Shown: one piece after another, positions 32,500 to 44,527 of the stretch
Numbering within the stretch: position 1 is the stretch's first letter
Layout: the number at the start of each line of letters is the position of its first letter
From: Fagopyrum homotropicum
Lineage: Eukaryota; Streptophyta; Magnoliopsida; Caryophyllales; Polygonaceae
Reading direction: 5' to 3'
Assembly: GCA_033239125.1 (NCBI GenBank)
Contig: BSWB01000003.1
Coordinates: forward strand, 33,557,001 to 33,621,000
Length of the DNA: 64,000 bases
The notes under the pieces: generated by a model
Told to the model about the DNA's origin: nothing
What the model saw: only the letters and a program-made list of their open reading frames with translations
Databases searched by the model: none
Program-made: the position numbers and the translations under genes

Positions 32500-33189
32500 T
32501 TCAGTTGTACCTATCTTGCCTTATCCTTTATCCTTGGTTAAAGATTGCCTAAAACCTAGCCTTGTTGAACCTTCCAAACCTATATCCGAGTGTTGGAAGA
32601 GACTTACCCGGTGATTCTCATCCTTGGTTGCCAACGATTACAAGTTCTATGTAATAGAGGATTCAAACCCCTCTCTTAAGGTTGACTGTGCCATAACCCT
32701 TACCTTTGTGAGTTGAACCTGATTCCCTTGGGTTTGTGTTTGGTTTGGAGAATATTTTCCTTCCCTTAGATCCTCTATTTTATCGAGACTCAACATCCTT
32801 TAGTTAAAGCCTTTGGGTTTGGACATGGGTGGTGGAGACTTCACCGTACATCATTCCATCTTTGAACACATCCTTAGAAATCCCAATTATATGCATACAA
32901 TCTTTATAAGTCTTGAATCAAAAACCATAATCGGATTCCTTGATCCTTAGAATCCTTTTTCCCCAAATCTTTACACAAGATCAATTCTTTGTCTTTTCAT
33001 TCTTAATAGTTACATCTTTCCTTGTTAGATATCTTATTCTGATTTTGATTTCACCAAATTCCTGAGTTCAACCCTGAAATTCTTGCTTTTACTGCTATCG
33101 ATCCGTACACTACGGGTTCTCCTTTATTGCTTTTATTCTTGGGTATAAATTTAAAGCTTGCACACACCCTTTGGAGCGAACAAGGTTTT

Positions 33190-33206
33190 GGCGCCGTTCG
33201 GGGGAT
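33190..33206 (+). other. E2 primer binding site, altered
   Basis: TGGCGCCGTTCGGGGGA differs from the E1/E5 site TGGCGCCGTTGCCGGGGA by loss of one base and a C/G change in the middle, so pairing to tRNA-Asp would be weakened. Confidence 0.7.
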
Positions 33207-33311
33207 TTGGCTAAGAACAAATTCGGTTTCGGTTATCTAACTTGGAAACTCCTTGCTTTTGCTATTGATCGCTTTTCTTGAAGTGTTTTTACAGGATCTT
33301 ATAGTAGGTTT

Positions 33312-35058
33312 ATGCGAAAAACTCGAGCGAGTAAAGAAATCGTACCCTACGATCCCGAACTTGAAAAGACTTACAAAAGCAGATTGAAAGAAGCTAAAAG
33401 AATGGTTGCTGCAAATATTGAAGGAGAATCTGACCTTAGAGCTGAATTGAATGAAGCTCTTGATCGAGTAAGGGAGCGAGATGAATCTCTCGTTAGGCTA
33501 AGGAATGAAGGAATAGCTATGGAAGAGTAACATCAAGCTGACATGGCCGAGATGAGAGAAGCTATTCGATTATTAAAGGAGCAAACGGAAAGGAATGCTA
33601 CAGCTGCAGGAAATCCGCCAGCGCCTCTCAATGTACCACCAACTGCACCTAACCCGTTACCAAGTGTTGAGATAGAAGATCCACCGATGGAGATACCACA
33701 AAGGTTGGGTGAAAGAATGGATCCCGTTCAACAAAGACGCCGTCCGGGCGTAATGATCGACCCAACAAAGTAGAATATTTGATTTTCGCACCAAGCTATT
33801 ACTATGATCCGCCAAAGTAAGTTTCGAGGATTGGAGAGGGAATCTCCACATCAACACTTGCAGAATTATGAAATTCTCATGGAGAATATGAAGCATGTAG
33901 GCGCATCTAACAACAAAGATATAATTTGGGACCATTGTATTTTTCTTTGAAGGATAGGGCGCTTTCTTGGTATAATTCACTTCCAACCGGAAGAGTGAAC
34001 ACTTGGGAGGCAATGACTTCGGAATTCCTTACCAAATTCTTTCCACCATCTTAAACAACGGAATTGGGAGGCAAGATAAATGCCTTTGTCATAAAGGACA
34101 ACGAGAGCTTGTATAAATCATGGGAAATGTTTAATGACCTTCTTTTGGATTTCCCTCATCATGGCATTCCGAAATTAGAGTTGCTAGAAATTTATTTCAA
34201 GGATTTGGATGGAGAAACCAAATTTAAACTCCAATCCCTTTCTGCTGGAAAATTCATGGACAGGAAGGTTGATGTCGCTTGGGAGTTTGTTGAAAACAAA
34301 CTCAAATTGTTGAGAAATATTCTCAACGAGGACCAGATACTAGAAGCCAAAGTTCAAGAACTCCAGGACTGAATCTCACTACCGATAGCGTGAATCAAAT
34401 CAATGCTGTCAAGAATGAGATGAAGACTTTGAAAGATCTTCTGAAGAGCCAAACACAAGCATCAAAACAAAATGCTAGCTACACTGGAAGAGGAAATATT
34501 CAAGGGAATCAACAAGGGAATATGAACAACTACAACAACAACAACAACAACCGGATCACAATAACCATTGGGGATCCAACAAAAATAATTCCGATAACCC
34601 TTATTCTCATGCTGAAAAAGCTCTTAACCCTCCTTCTTCCTCTACTTCTACTCCTTTGAAAAGCCAGGAACCATCTTCGAGTTCAACACCCAAGGATCGA
34701 CTTGAAGGAATGATCGAAGCCTTGGCTGGAAAAATGAGCGGAATAGAAAGTGCGATTACGAGTATTACTAAGGCACAAAAAGCCTTGGAATCAAATGTTC
34801 ACCAACGCCGTAGAAGTTCCAAGAGATCAAGGGAATCTTCCCGGAAAGACGGAGAACAATCCCAAGGGCCAAGTGAATGCTATCACCACAAGGAGCGGAA
34901 CCAACGATCCGCTACCAAACAATGTGGATAAAGGAAAGCAACCAATGGTTGAGGAGCTGGAGCCTAGCAATAAGGAGAAAACACCGGTCTATGTTCCCCC
35001 TCAAGCATACAAACCACCGCTCCCTTTTCCAAAATCCCGAGTTAGAGAAAGGATCGAC
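33312..35058 (+). pseudogene. E2 gag remnant
   Basis: Starts MRKTRASKEIVPYDPELEKT, like E5 gag. It retains a charged coiled-coil N terminus, the gag core (near 33950-34060 and 34064-34372) and a short Asn-rich stretch (about 34525-34550). In-frame stops include TAA at 33528-33530, a stop near 33771 and another near 34053, and there are several frame changes, so no gag protein is possible. Confidence 0.85.
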
Positions 35059-38000
35059 AAATAGTTCGGTAAGTTCGTTAACCTCATGAGCAAATTACAT
35101 ATTAATATCCCTTTTATGGATGCCATTGTAGGAATGTCGGCATATGAAAAATTCTTGAAAGAGATTTTTTCCAATAAAAGTAAGCTAGAAGACATTGGAG
35201 AAGTGAGGATGACTAGAAGGTCTTCAGAACTTAACTAAAAGATGAAGGAAGAAATGCCAAACAAGTTTAGAGATCCCGGATCTTTCTGCGCTCCTATTAG
35301 CATCGGAAAAGTCACATACGAAGCCCTATGTGATCTTGGAGCAACCGTTAGTATCATATCACTTGCTTTGTGCAAAAGAGCTGGACTTCGAACACCACAA
35401 CCCGTCAAGATGACTCTCTATATGGCAGATAGGTCCATCACACATCCCGTGGGAATTCTAGAAGACATACCCGTCTTACTAGGTAAATTTTACATTGCCA
35501 TAGATTTTGTTGTTCTCCACATTCCTGCAGATCACACCGTTCCAATCATACTTGGACGACCTTTCCTTGCAACTTCGGGTTGCGTTGTGGATGTCAAGAA
35601 TCGAATGCTCTCCTTCAACCTTGGAGAAGAGCATGTACAATACCATCTCCCCTCAATGCTCAAAGGGCCAGCTGCAGGAGAGGACATATACAACACTTAC
35701 GATGATGAAGAAGCATCAAGAGAAGAGGTATGTTCAATTCTAATAATAGATCCTCTTAAAAAAAGTCATTATCTTGTGTATTGCAAATGAAGGGGAAGAG
35801 GAGGAATGCAACATCGGTTCGAGCACTAAGAACCTTGGAGGAAGATCCCGCAAATGAATTTGAAGAATTAGAAGAATGCACGAAAAAAGATGAAGAAATC
35901 AGTTCGTCTCACGAAAATCGACCGATTTTTGTAGATAAAATAAATAATTGAGTCGATTTTGCAAAAGTCGTAGCTAGAGAACGAATGAAAAATCGGGTGA
36001 ACAGGGCCAGATCGACCGATTTTCCTATAGCTTCTGGACTTTTCAAAAATCGATTGAAAACGTTTCTGCTTGCAACTACGCATCTTCTTCGACTCCAAAT
36101 TCTTCTCCAAGCTCCTCCACATGCCAAGACACACCTTCTAAGGATCCTCCCATCTTAGAATTGAAACCCCTCCCATCTCATCTAAGGTACACTTTCTTAG
36201 GACCGAATTCTACTTATCCGGTTATTGCAAGTTCTAAATTGATTGAAAATGAACTTGATAAATTGATGGTTGAACTAAGAAAACACAAAAAGACTATTGG
36301 CTATACTATTGATGATCTTGTTGGCATTAAATCTTCTTTATGTATACATAAAATATTGATGGAAGATGACCACAAACCTTCACGAGAACCTCAACGACGG
36401 CTAAACCCGATCATGAAAGAGGTTGTGAAGAACGAAATTCTTAAGCTTCTTGATGCAGGAATCATCTTCCCTATTTCCGATAGCAAATGGGTTAGTCCAG
36501 TCCCTGTAGTTCCGAAGAAAGGACGAATGACCGTTATAACAAAAGAGAACAACGAACTCACTCATTCCTACAAGAACGGTAGCAGGATGGAGGATGTGCA
36601 TCGACTACCGCAATCTGAACGTTGCGACAAGGAAGGATTATTTCCCTCTTCCTTTCATCGATCAAATGCTTGAAAGGTTAGCACAACACTCACACTTTTG
36701 CTATTTAGATGGTTATATTGGTTTCTTTTAGATTCCCATTCATCCCGATGATCAAAAGAAGACCATATTCACATGTCCATGGAAAACGTTTGCCTATAGA
36801 AGAATGTCATTTGGACTTTGCAACGCTCCAGCCACCTTTCGAAGGTGTATGATGGCCATCTTCTCCGAATACATCGAGAATATAATGGAGGTTTTCATGG
36901 ATGATTTTTCTGTTTACGGTTCTTCCTTTGATGAATGTCTTGCTAACATTTCTCTAGTCCTTCAAAGATGTGAAGCAACTAATCTTGTCTTGAATTGGGA
37001 GAAGTGTCACTTTATGGTTAGTGAAGGCATTGGTCTAAGACATATGGTATCCAACCGTGGCATCTAACTTGATAGAGCAAAGACCGAGACCATTGAAAGG
37101 CTACCTCCACCAACATCGGTGAAAGGAGTAAGAAGTTTCCTTGGTCACGCAGGTTTTTATAGACGCTTCATTTAAAGACTTTTCTAAGATTTCCAAGCCA
37201 TTGACTAACCTACTAATGAAAGATGTGGTTTTTGAGTTCTCAAAGGATTGTCTAGATTCTTTCTACAGGATCAAAGAAACGTTAATCTCAGCTTCCATAA
37301 TTCAGCCACCGGATTAGAACTTACATTTTGAGATCATGTACGATGCTAGTGATGTATCCATAGGAGCTGTTCTTGCGCAAAAGAAATATGGGCGGACATA
37401 TGCCATCTATTACGCTAGCAAGATGCTAGATGAAGCCCAACTAAACTACTCTACAACGGAGAAGGAACTGTTATCCGTGGTTTACGCTTTCGAGAAGGTT
37501 CGTTCTTACCCTTTGGGAGCGAAAGTGATCATTTACACCGACCACGCAGTAGTCCGCTACTTGCTCACAAAGAAAGACGCGAAGCCAAGGCTTATTAGAT
37601 GGATCCTCCTTCTACAAGAGTTCGATCTAAAGATCCGTGACAAGAAAGGGTCCGAGAACTCGGCGGCGGACCATTTGAGTCGACTTCCATACATCACGAG
37701 CAAGGATGGCAATTTATCCATAAATGACTCCTTTCCGGATGAGTAACTACATGAAATCGAAGGATGTCTTCGACACATCTCAGAAGGTAACAAACCTTGG
37801 TTTGCGGATTTCGTTAATTACTTAGTTTAAAATGAGATACCTCCAGGATTGTCATATGCTCAATGAAAGAAGTTCTTCAAACAAGTCAAACAATACTATT
37901 GGAACGAACCTCTCCTTTTCAAGAGAGGACCGGACGAAATGATTAGAAGATGCATTCCGCAAGATGAGGTTGAAAGCGTTATCCGGCATTGCCATTCACT

Positions 38001-39072
38001 CCCTTGCGCCGGACAAGCTAGTTCACACAAAACAAGCGCCAAGGTATTACAATCAGGATTCTTTTGGCCAACTCTATTAAAAGATGTGCAGAATTTTGTT
38101 GTTGCTTGTGATGCTTGTCAAAGAACAGGAAATATATCAAGAAGGAACTAAATGCCCCTCAACAACATTCAAGAGGTTGAGATCTTTGACGTATGGGGAG
38201 TAGACTTCATGGGACCTTTTCCATCATCTTGTGGAAATCAATACATACTTCTAGCTGTGGATTATGTTTCTAGATGGGTTGAAGCAATCGCTTCTCCTAC
38301 TAATGATGCTATGGTGGTAGTGAAGTTCTTCAATAGAACGATCTTCCCACGATTCGGGATGCCCCGAACCATTATTAGATACGGAGGGACGCATTTCACA
38401 ACCCGTAAGTTCGAAACTCTATTGTCTAAGTATGAGGTTACCCACAAGATCGCCACTCCTTATCATCCTCAAACAAGCGGATAAGTGGAGATATCGAATA
38501 GAGAAATCAAGAGCATCCTAGAGAAGACCGTTTCTAGAACAGGGAAGGATTGGTCATTCAAGTTAGATGATGCGCTCTGGGAATACAAAACCGCTTTCAA
38601 TTCTCCCATAGGAACGACACCCTACAATCTCGTCTATGGAAAGTCTTGCCATATTCCGGTGGAGTTAGAACACAAAGCAAATTGGGCAATCAAATGGCTC
38701 AACTTTGATTTAAAAGAGGCTAGAGAGAAACGCTTCCTGGACATCAATGAGATTGAAGAGCTCCGTCTCAACGCATAAGAAAATGCGAAGTTCTATGAAG
38801 AAAGGACGAAAAGATGGCACGATAAGCATATCGTTCTGAAGGATCTGAAAAACGGAGATCTAGTCCTTCTTTTCAACTCAAGACTTCGTCTATTCCTGGG
38901 TAAACTCAAATCCCGTTGGTCTGGACCTTTTCTAATCAAACATATCTATCCTCATGGTGCAGTCGACATTTGGAGCGAGAAAACAGGAAGTTTCAAAGTC
39001 AATGGTCATCGTTTGAAGAAATACACACCGGAACTGCCGGTAGAGGACATTGCTCCTACCATTATCGAGTAA
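35059..39072 (+). pseudogene. E2 protease, RT, RNase H and integrase remnant
   Basis: Protease (CDLGATVSII near 35325, IILGRPFLATSG near 35550) still has the D-L-G-A motif. A linker with AAATCGG motifs follows, then RT (36161 on, frameshifted near 36560; FMDDFSVYGSSF near 36895), RNase H (DASD near 37340, YTDHAV near 37535), integrase zinc finger (37975-38130), core (VDFMGPFP near 38198) and GPY/F module (near 38910), ending in TAA at 39070-39072. Stops occur in every domain from RT on, for example within QTSG at about 38482. Confidence 0.88.
35913..36060 (+). promoter_or_regulatory. E2 motif copies in the protease-RT linker
   Basis: AAAATCGACCGATTTT (35914-35929) and further AAATCGG or CGATTTT half-sites up to about 36060 sit in the linker, matching the location of the ACGGCCGT copies in E1 and E3. 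Confidence 0.7.
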
Positions 39073-39234
39073 TCGTTAGAGGGAAATAAGTCCAACTAGC
39101 TACATTAAATCAAGCACTTCTTGGGAGCCAACCCAAGGTATTTCCATTGGACACGTTGAAGGTGACAAATGAATTTTAGGAAAGGATTTCCATTGGACAA
39201 GTTGAAGGTGACAGATGGCGACCCGAAACCTCCA

Positions 39235-40095
39235 AGGAAAAGAGTATCTACAATCTTACCTTCAAGATAGCTCATCGGATCTTGAGCGAGCCGATGTTTG
39301 CAAGAACGGAGACTCCACAAAAGGTACAAGCTAATGAACTCTTCATCCTTTATTGCATGTTTGAAGGAACGTTTCCGGATTAGGCCACCATGTTGTCGGA
39401 CTACTTGGGAAATATTTCCAATAAATTCGGCGGCCACATTTGTGTTGGACGCCTTGTGACCTATGTGGTCAAGGCATTGTTCCTAGAGGGCGAGGAGAGC
39501 CACATGTTGCAATGCCTTGGGATAGACAACCCAAGAAGATTTTGTGGAAAGCGCGCTCCACATTCAAAGATGTTTACTACTGGAAAGAAGGATTTGAGCA
39601 CTTCAGTGATGAGGAGTTCACTGAAGATGAGGGTGAAGATGCTGAGGATATAGGAGGTGATACTGAGGGGTACCCCACGGACACACAGGCTCCAGCTGGG
39701 GGCATGCTGTAGTTAGGTAGGGGAGGAGATACGAGGTCCTAGATACCGACCATGAGGGAAGTCCGAGTAGGCTAGTTGATGATGAGGCTACAGAGGATGA
39801 GCACATGGCAGAGGCCGATCCGTTTTTCCCTCCTCCACAGGAGATGCCAGCTAGACCGCCTCGCCGGTCATCTCACGTCAATGTCGGACTCAGCGACAGG
39901 ACGACGACTCCAATTTCAGTGTCTAGATGTCCACCTTAACGAGAGAGTTCCATGATTTCCGGACCGAGGTACGAGGCCGCCATTCTTCCTACGACGGCCA
40001 GCGGAACGACCTCTACTATCATACATTTGGCCGCTTTTATGATCCTACAACTCCGATGTATCCTTATCCACCACCACCACCACTGCAGGATTGAG
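39235..40095 (+). pseudogene. Remnant of the Athila ORF in E2
   Basis: Translation around 39240-39390 parallels E1 residues near 200-240 (KIAHRILSE, TPQKV, ILYCMF), and the end (about 39960-40095) parallels the E1 C terminus (FGRFYDPTTP and a Pro run). The N-terminal part is missing and the rest is frameshifted. The promoter and dyads that precede the ORF in E1 are also absent, so the deletion removed the gene's front and its upstream region. Confidence 0.75.
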
Positions 40096-41411
40096 AGACT
40101 CGCCTTTTACATTCTAAGTATTTTTCTCCATTCTAAACTTGAGTTTTCACATTGGGGACAATGTGAGATTCAAGTATGGGGTGAGGGTACTTACAATCTT
40201 ATATCATCTGGTCACATGTCTACTTTCATTACATTTTCATTTCAAATTTTGGGTTTGTAATAACTCTAGTCACACGTTTCATTTTGGACATTTGCATGCA
40301 TTATCATCCATTTTCAAAAATCCAAAAAAATTGAAAACTTTTCAAAAAATATGTGCTTCTAAAAAGGGATATGACCTCGATGATGACAATTGTTTGTGTA
40401 AAAATGGCAAAGAAAGTCTTGTATGTTTAGGTTTAGTTATGACGTTTATGGACATTCATCCTTTGCTTAAACAATATATATAATTTGTATGCTATTTGAT
40501 GTTTTGATAAAATTAAGAAATGATAATTGAAACCAACAATTAAGTTCTTATACATCATAATGGAATGACTAAGGCGCTTCAAATCTTTTTCTCTTCTTCT
40601 TATCCACGTTAAGCACCTCAGATGTGTTATTTCCCTTCCTTTACCTTTTCCGGGAATTAGGAAGCATGCTAGTGTGAAGTGTGGTACGTTGTGAAGTTTT
40701 TGAAAAAGTGGAATGTGTTAAAGTATAGAAAATAGGTTTGGGGACGTCAATCATGATGATGAGTAACTCGGCACCATTCACATAGCTGGGTGTTTGTGTC
40801 TTGCCGAAATCGGATTGAGCGATAGTCCTAACGAGTCATGGTATGTGCATCACGGTTTGAGGCATCTCGAGAAATTGAGAATTGCTTATTTCCTAAGTTT
40901 CGGTTATTGTGCACCTCTGTCCATGTTCTCAAAAGTGAAAAAGTAAAATTTGCAAAATGCAAAGTGAAATTCAATTTTCGGTGGCTGCAAAAGAGTTCAA
41001 AAATTGTGAAGTTTTATTCCTTATTCCCGGAATTTAAAACCACATATCCTTTATATTTCCCCACCTCTTTGACACGTTTGTTTGGCCTTTATAATTGAAA
41101 GTCCTTGATACCTTTGTGCACGTGTTTCACGCTTATATGGTTTAGATTTGTTTTCTCATGATTATCTCTACATTTTATACCATACATTTCATGTATATTG
41201 TTCAAATAAAGTATAATTTCCCTTTCATGCCATAAGTATATCAATCCATACATTATCTTTCAATGCCTTATTACATCATGATAAGAGTGATCCATTATTA
41301 AGAAGCACATTACAAAAAGAGTTTTTTTTTAGCATTATATGATCCATATCATCTTATATTCTAAATTTGAACCTTGCTTGGGGACAAGCAAGAGGCAAAT
41401 ATGGTGTATTT
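40096..41411 (+). other. E2 3' untranslated region
   Basis: No gene is visible. It contains the internal PPT-like block GGGGACAATG/CAAGTATGGGGTG (40153-40182), the conserved noncoding block (40738-40930) and the terminal block GGGGACAAGCAAG (41380-41392) before the LTR. Confidence 0.7.
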
Positions 41412-42722
41412 TGATGACATGAATTATATACCATTATATTCATGCATTATAAGAGTCTATCACCTCAGTTTTACATACATTTGATGAAAATTGTATGACT
41501 TTTAGTTCATATTCATATACATTTCGAGAATAGAGGTCTAAAAACTTTTATTTGTGAAATTGTATGTAAAATGTGATGATGTGGCATGAAAAAGGAGCAT
41601 TATGGAGCATGACATCATTAAGGATCAGGAGAGGAGCCAAAAGATATGAAAATATATGAGAAAAGCTCACAAGAGAAGATAGAAGTCGTAACTAAAAGAT
41701 ATCACACTATCAGAAGCAAAAATCGGATGATTATATATAAAAATCCGTCGATCCCATTCACAAATGATCCGATTTTTATCTTATGTAATCCGATTGGTTG
41801 TAGGATTGTAACCATAAGATCACATCCCATACACTGTAAAAGGAGGACGTCTCACCACCTTCAAAGGCATCCAATCCCATCCAATACACAGAGTGTACAA
41901 TCAAACGCGCTAAGGAAAGCATTCGGAGTTGAAGATCGAAGGAAGTTCAGAAGTTCTAGTCCAAGAATAAAGTTCTTGGAGGTTTTGTGAGTTTGATTCT
42001 ATATTTTGTCTTTGTGATCACGATTTGGAGTTTGTTATTGAGTTTTTCTTTGATTTTTGAGGATTGAAACATTGTTCTTACGATATTGGTTTGGTTTTAT
42101 TCAAGATTCAAAGTTTTCTCAAGTTCTTCGCTTTCTTGATTTAATATCTCTTTTGATTTTGATAATGTGTATTCTTGGCTAAAACCCTTGTGATTCAAGG
42201 ATGATTGGTTGAAGATTGTGGTTAAGATGATTATAGAATGACTTTCAAAAACAGATTGGATCCTGAGAGTTAAGTTTAACCTTAACAGAAGAAAAAAATG
42301 GGTATTCGTTGAGCAAATTGGACGATTTCTAGGGATGAACAACCCGATTTTCCTTCTGCCGTACCTATCTTGCCTTATCCTTTATCCTTGGTTAAAGATT
42401 GCGTAAATCCTAGCCTTGTTGAACCTTTCTAAAATATATTTGAGTATGGGAAGAGACTTACCCGGTGATTCCCATCCTTGGTTGCCAACGATTACAAGTT
42501 CTAGGTAATAGTGGATTCAAACCCCTCTATAAAGGTTGAGTGTGCCATAACCCTTACCTTTGTGAGTTGAAGCTGATTCCCTTGGGTTTGTGTTTGGTTT
42601 TGAGAATATTTTCCTTCCCTTAGATCCTCTATCTTATCGAGACTCAACATCCTTTAGTTAGAGCCTTTGGGTTTGGACATGGGTGGTAGAGACTTGACCG
42701 TACATCATTCCATCTTTGAACA
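41412..42722 (+). repeat. E2 3' LTR, first part
   Basis: Begins TGATGACATGAATTATATACC like the 5' LTR and aligns with it, with many substitutions. The TATA box is altered (CACTGTAAAAGG near 41835). Interrupted by E3 after GAACA (42718-42722). Confidence 0.9.
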
Positions 42723-43534
42723 TGTTACGCTAAAAAGTGTGCACGCAATAAGCCTTAAATTTATACTCGTTATAATTATCCTAACTTCTAGCGCACCCGC
42801 AGTGTACGGGACGTTTGTAGCATGGATAGTATTCCGAGGTCGAACACAAAGACTAAGGTGAAATTGATTCGGTTTTGTGATTAAGTTTAGTGAAGGTCTA
42901 AGGTTAGAAAAGAGGGAAACAAAGAAATGAAAATCTAAATTGTTTTTGGTCGGTTTTGATGATCAATCAAAGATCACTATTCATGCAAAGTAAACAATCA
43001 AACTAGACTAAAAATCAGCACAAATGAACAAACCAAACAAGATAATGATCAAGGAAAGAAAAGACGGATTCTAGGGGTCGGAAGTTCCGGTTATGGCATA
43101 GAACTCAAGTTATCTATTCATTCTTTGGATTAACTATGATATGTTGGGATTAAGTGTATCTAATTTGGGATCAATTACCGGGTAGGTCTCATGGTCCAAC
43201 TAGTCCACACCTAAGGTCTTATTACCGGGTAAGTCTCTAAGAGCCTAAGGATAGGAATTCTACACAAACCGTATTGTAAATTAGGGGTCTAACCTATCCT
43301 TACCGGGTAGGTCTTGGAAAGGGAAATCCTAAGCAACTATCCTGGCACATCTAATCCAATGGCGGCTTATTAGGCTCATCACTACCTAAGGTTTGCTATT
43401 TTAGATTCTAAGGGCAAGGATTACCGGGTAAGTCTCTCCTAACACTTAGTCACTAAACTAGGTAGGTTAAACTCAGCAAACACTTAGGGTTTCAACATTC
43501 TATAGGTCTAAGGCAAGATCCTTCAAACCAGGGA

Positions 43535-43594
43535 AAATCACGGGTTGTTCTTCCTAAACCACGGCCGTGGTTCTTCAAGAACTACCCGTGATTT
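43535..43594 (-). promoter_or_regulatory. E3 downstream dyad, best example
   Basis: On the plus strand, AAATCACGGGTTGTTCTT (from 43535), central ACCACGGCCGTGGT (43558-43571) and AAGAACTACCCGTGATTT (to 43594). The 18-base outer arms are complementary at 17 positions, giving a 60-bp inverted repeat with a second palindrome at its centre. An identical layout lies at 52909-52968. Confidence 0.85.
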
Positions 43595-44150
43595 CTAACA
43601 GCAACTACGTTCATAAGCAAAAGTCATCCAAAGGTAAATCTAAGTCCATCCTATCATAGTTCTAGCCATAACCATCCTTTCCTTACCCTAGAACCACATC
43701 AATTTAGCCTACAACATTCATAATGGAAATCGAAGCAAACAAACATAAAATCAAAACATCCATTGTAAGATAATGAAAGAAGAGAGGTGAACAAGTGAAC
43801 TTAATTCAAAACTAAGCTGAAGATTAGAATAGAGCCACTTACAACCCTTCCAAAAGAAGGTTCAAAGGTTCATACAATCTCTAGAAAACGAAATCCGAAA
43901 TACAAGAAAGCTATGGTGTGTGTTCTTCTCCACCTTTTCAATGGAACTCTCCTTATTCTCTTTGACACTTTCCTTCCACGAAAATCTTCTTGTTTTTGAG
44001 AATATATTTGTTAGAGAGAAATGGATAATGGATGAGCTGCTCCCAAACTACTCCAGCTGCCTCAAACAACCCATGAAGGACCACTTTTATAACAAATCCT
44101 TCATGAGCTGGCCATGAGAGTCGTGGCACAGCTGTCACGAGAATCTGGCA

Positions 44151-44200
44151 AAATCCACGGTCATTTCCACGGCCGTGGTTCGTCAGAGAACCGTGATTCT
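44151..44200 (-). promoter_or_regulatory. E3 dyad upstream of TATA box
   Basis: On the plus strand AAATCCACGGT (44151-44161), CCACGGCCGTGG (44167-44178) and ACCGTGATTCT (44190-44200). On the element's strand it lies about 60 bp upstream of its TATA box. The other LTR has it at 53525-53574. Confidence 0.75.
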
Positions 44201-44527
44201 ATGCAGAAACTCCGCCTTGAATCATTAAGCTGTGATTTGGTGCATGACTTGTGTTGGCAAGGTTCCATGAGTCCTCCTCAGCCCTTGGCTTGTGTCCTAA
44301 TGAGTCCGAGGGTGTGTCATCTAAATGAACGATCCTCAAACGCATCGTTTAAGCTCCTAAACTTCCCGTAATACCTACAAAATGCGCACAAGTCCGTGTA
44401 GACGTCTATCTCGACAAAATATGTGAATTGGGTGCAAAACATCTTGAACTAATGCTAGATCATGCATGAATGAGCGAGAATTCTATCTAAATGTACACCT
44501 AAAACTATGTTATAAATCGTGTTATCA

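Larger units (their letters stand above)
31571..33183 (+). repeat. E2 5' LTR
   Basis: TGATGACATG...GAGCGAACA, 1613 bp. Its family motif is AAATCGG. A dyad at 31877-31936 (AAAAATCGGATGAT and ATGATCCGATTTTT arms) precedes the CTATAAAAGG box (31993-32002). A second dyad at 32438-32499 has AAATCGGACGATTT at its centre. One GAGACTTACCCGGTGAT repeat lies near 32607, and the CCGTACACTACGGG hairpin at 33103-33116. Confidence 0.92.
42723..44527 (-). repeat. E3 3' LTR
   Basis: On the minus strand it runs from TGATAACACG at 44527 to TAACA at 42723. Dyads are at 44151-44200 (upstream of the TATAAAA at 44085-44093 on the minus strand) and 43535-43594. Four GAGACTTACCCGGT-type repeats lie between, and the CCCGTACACTGCGGG hairpin at 42796-42810. 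Confidence 0.95.
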
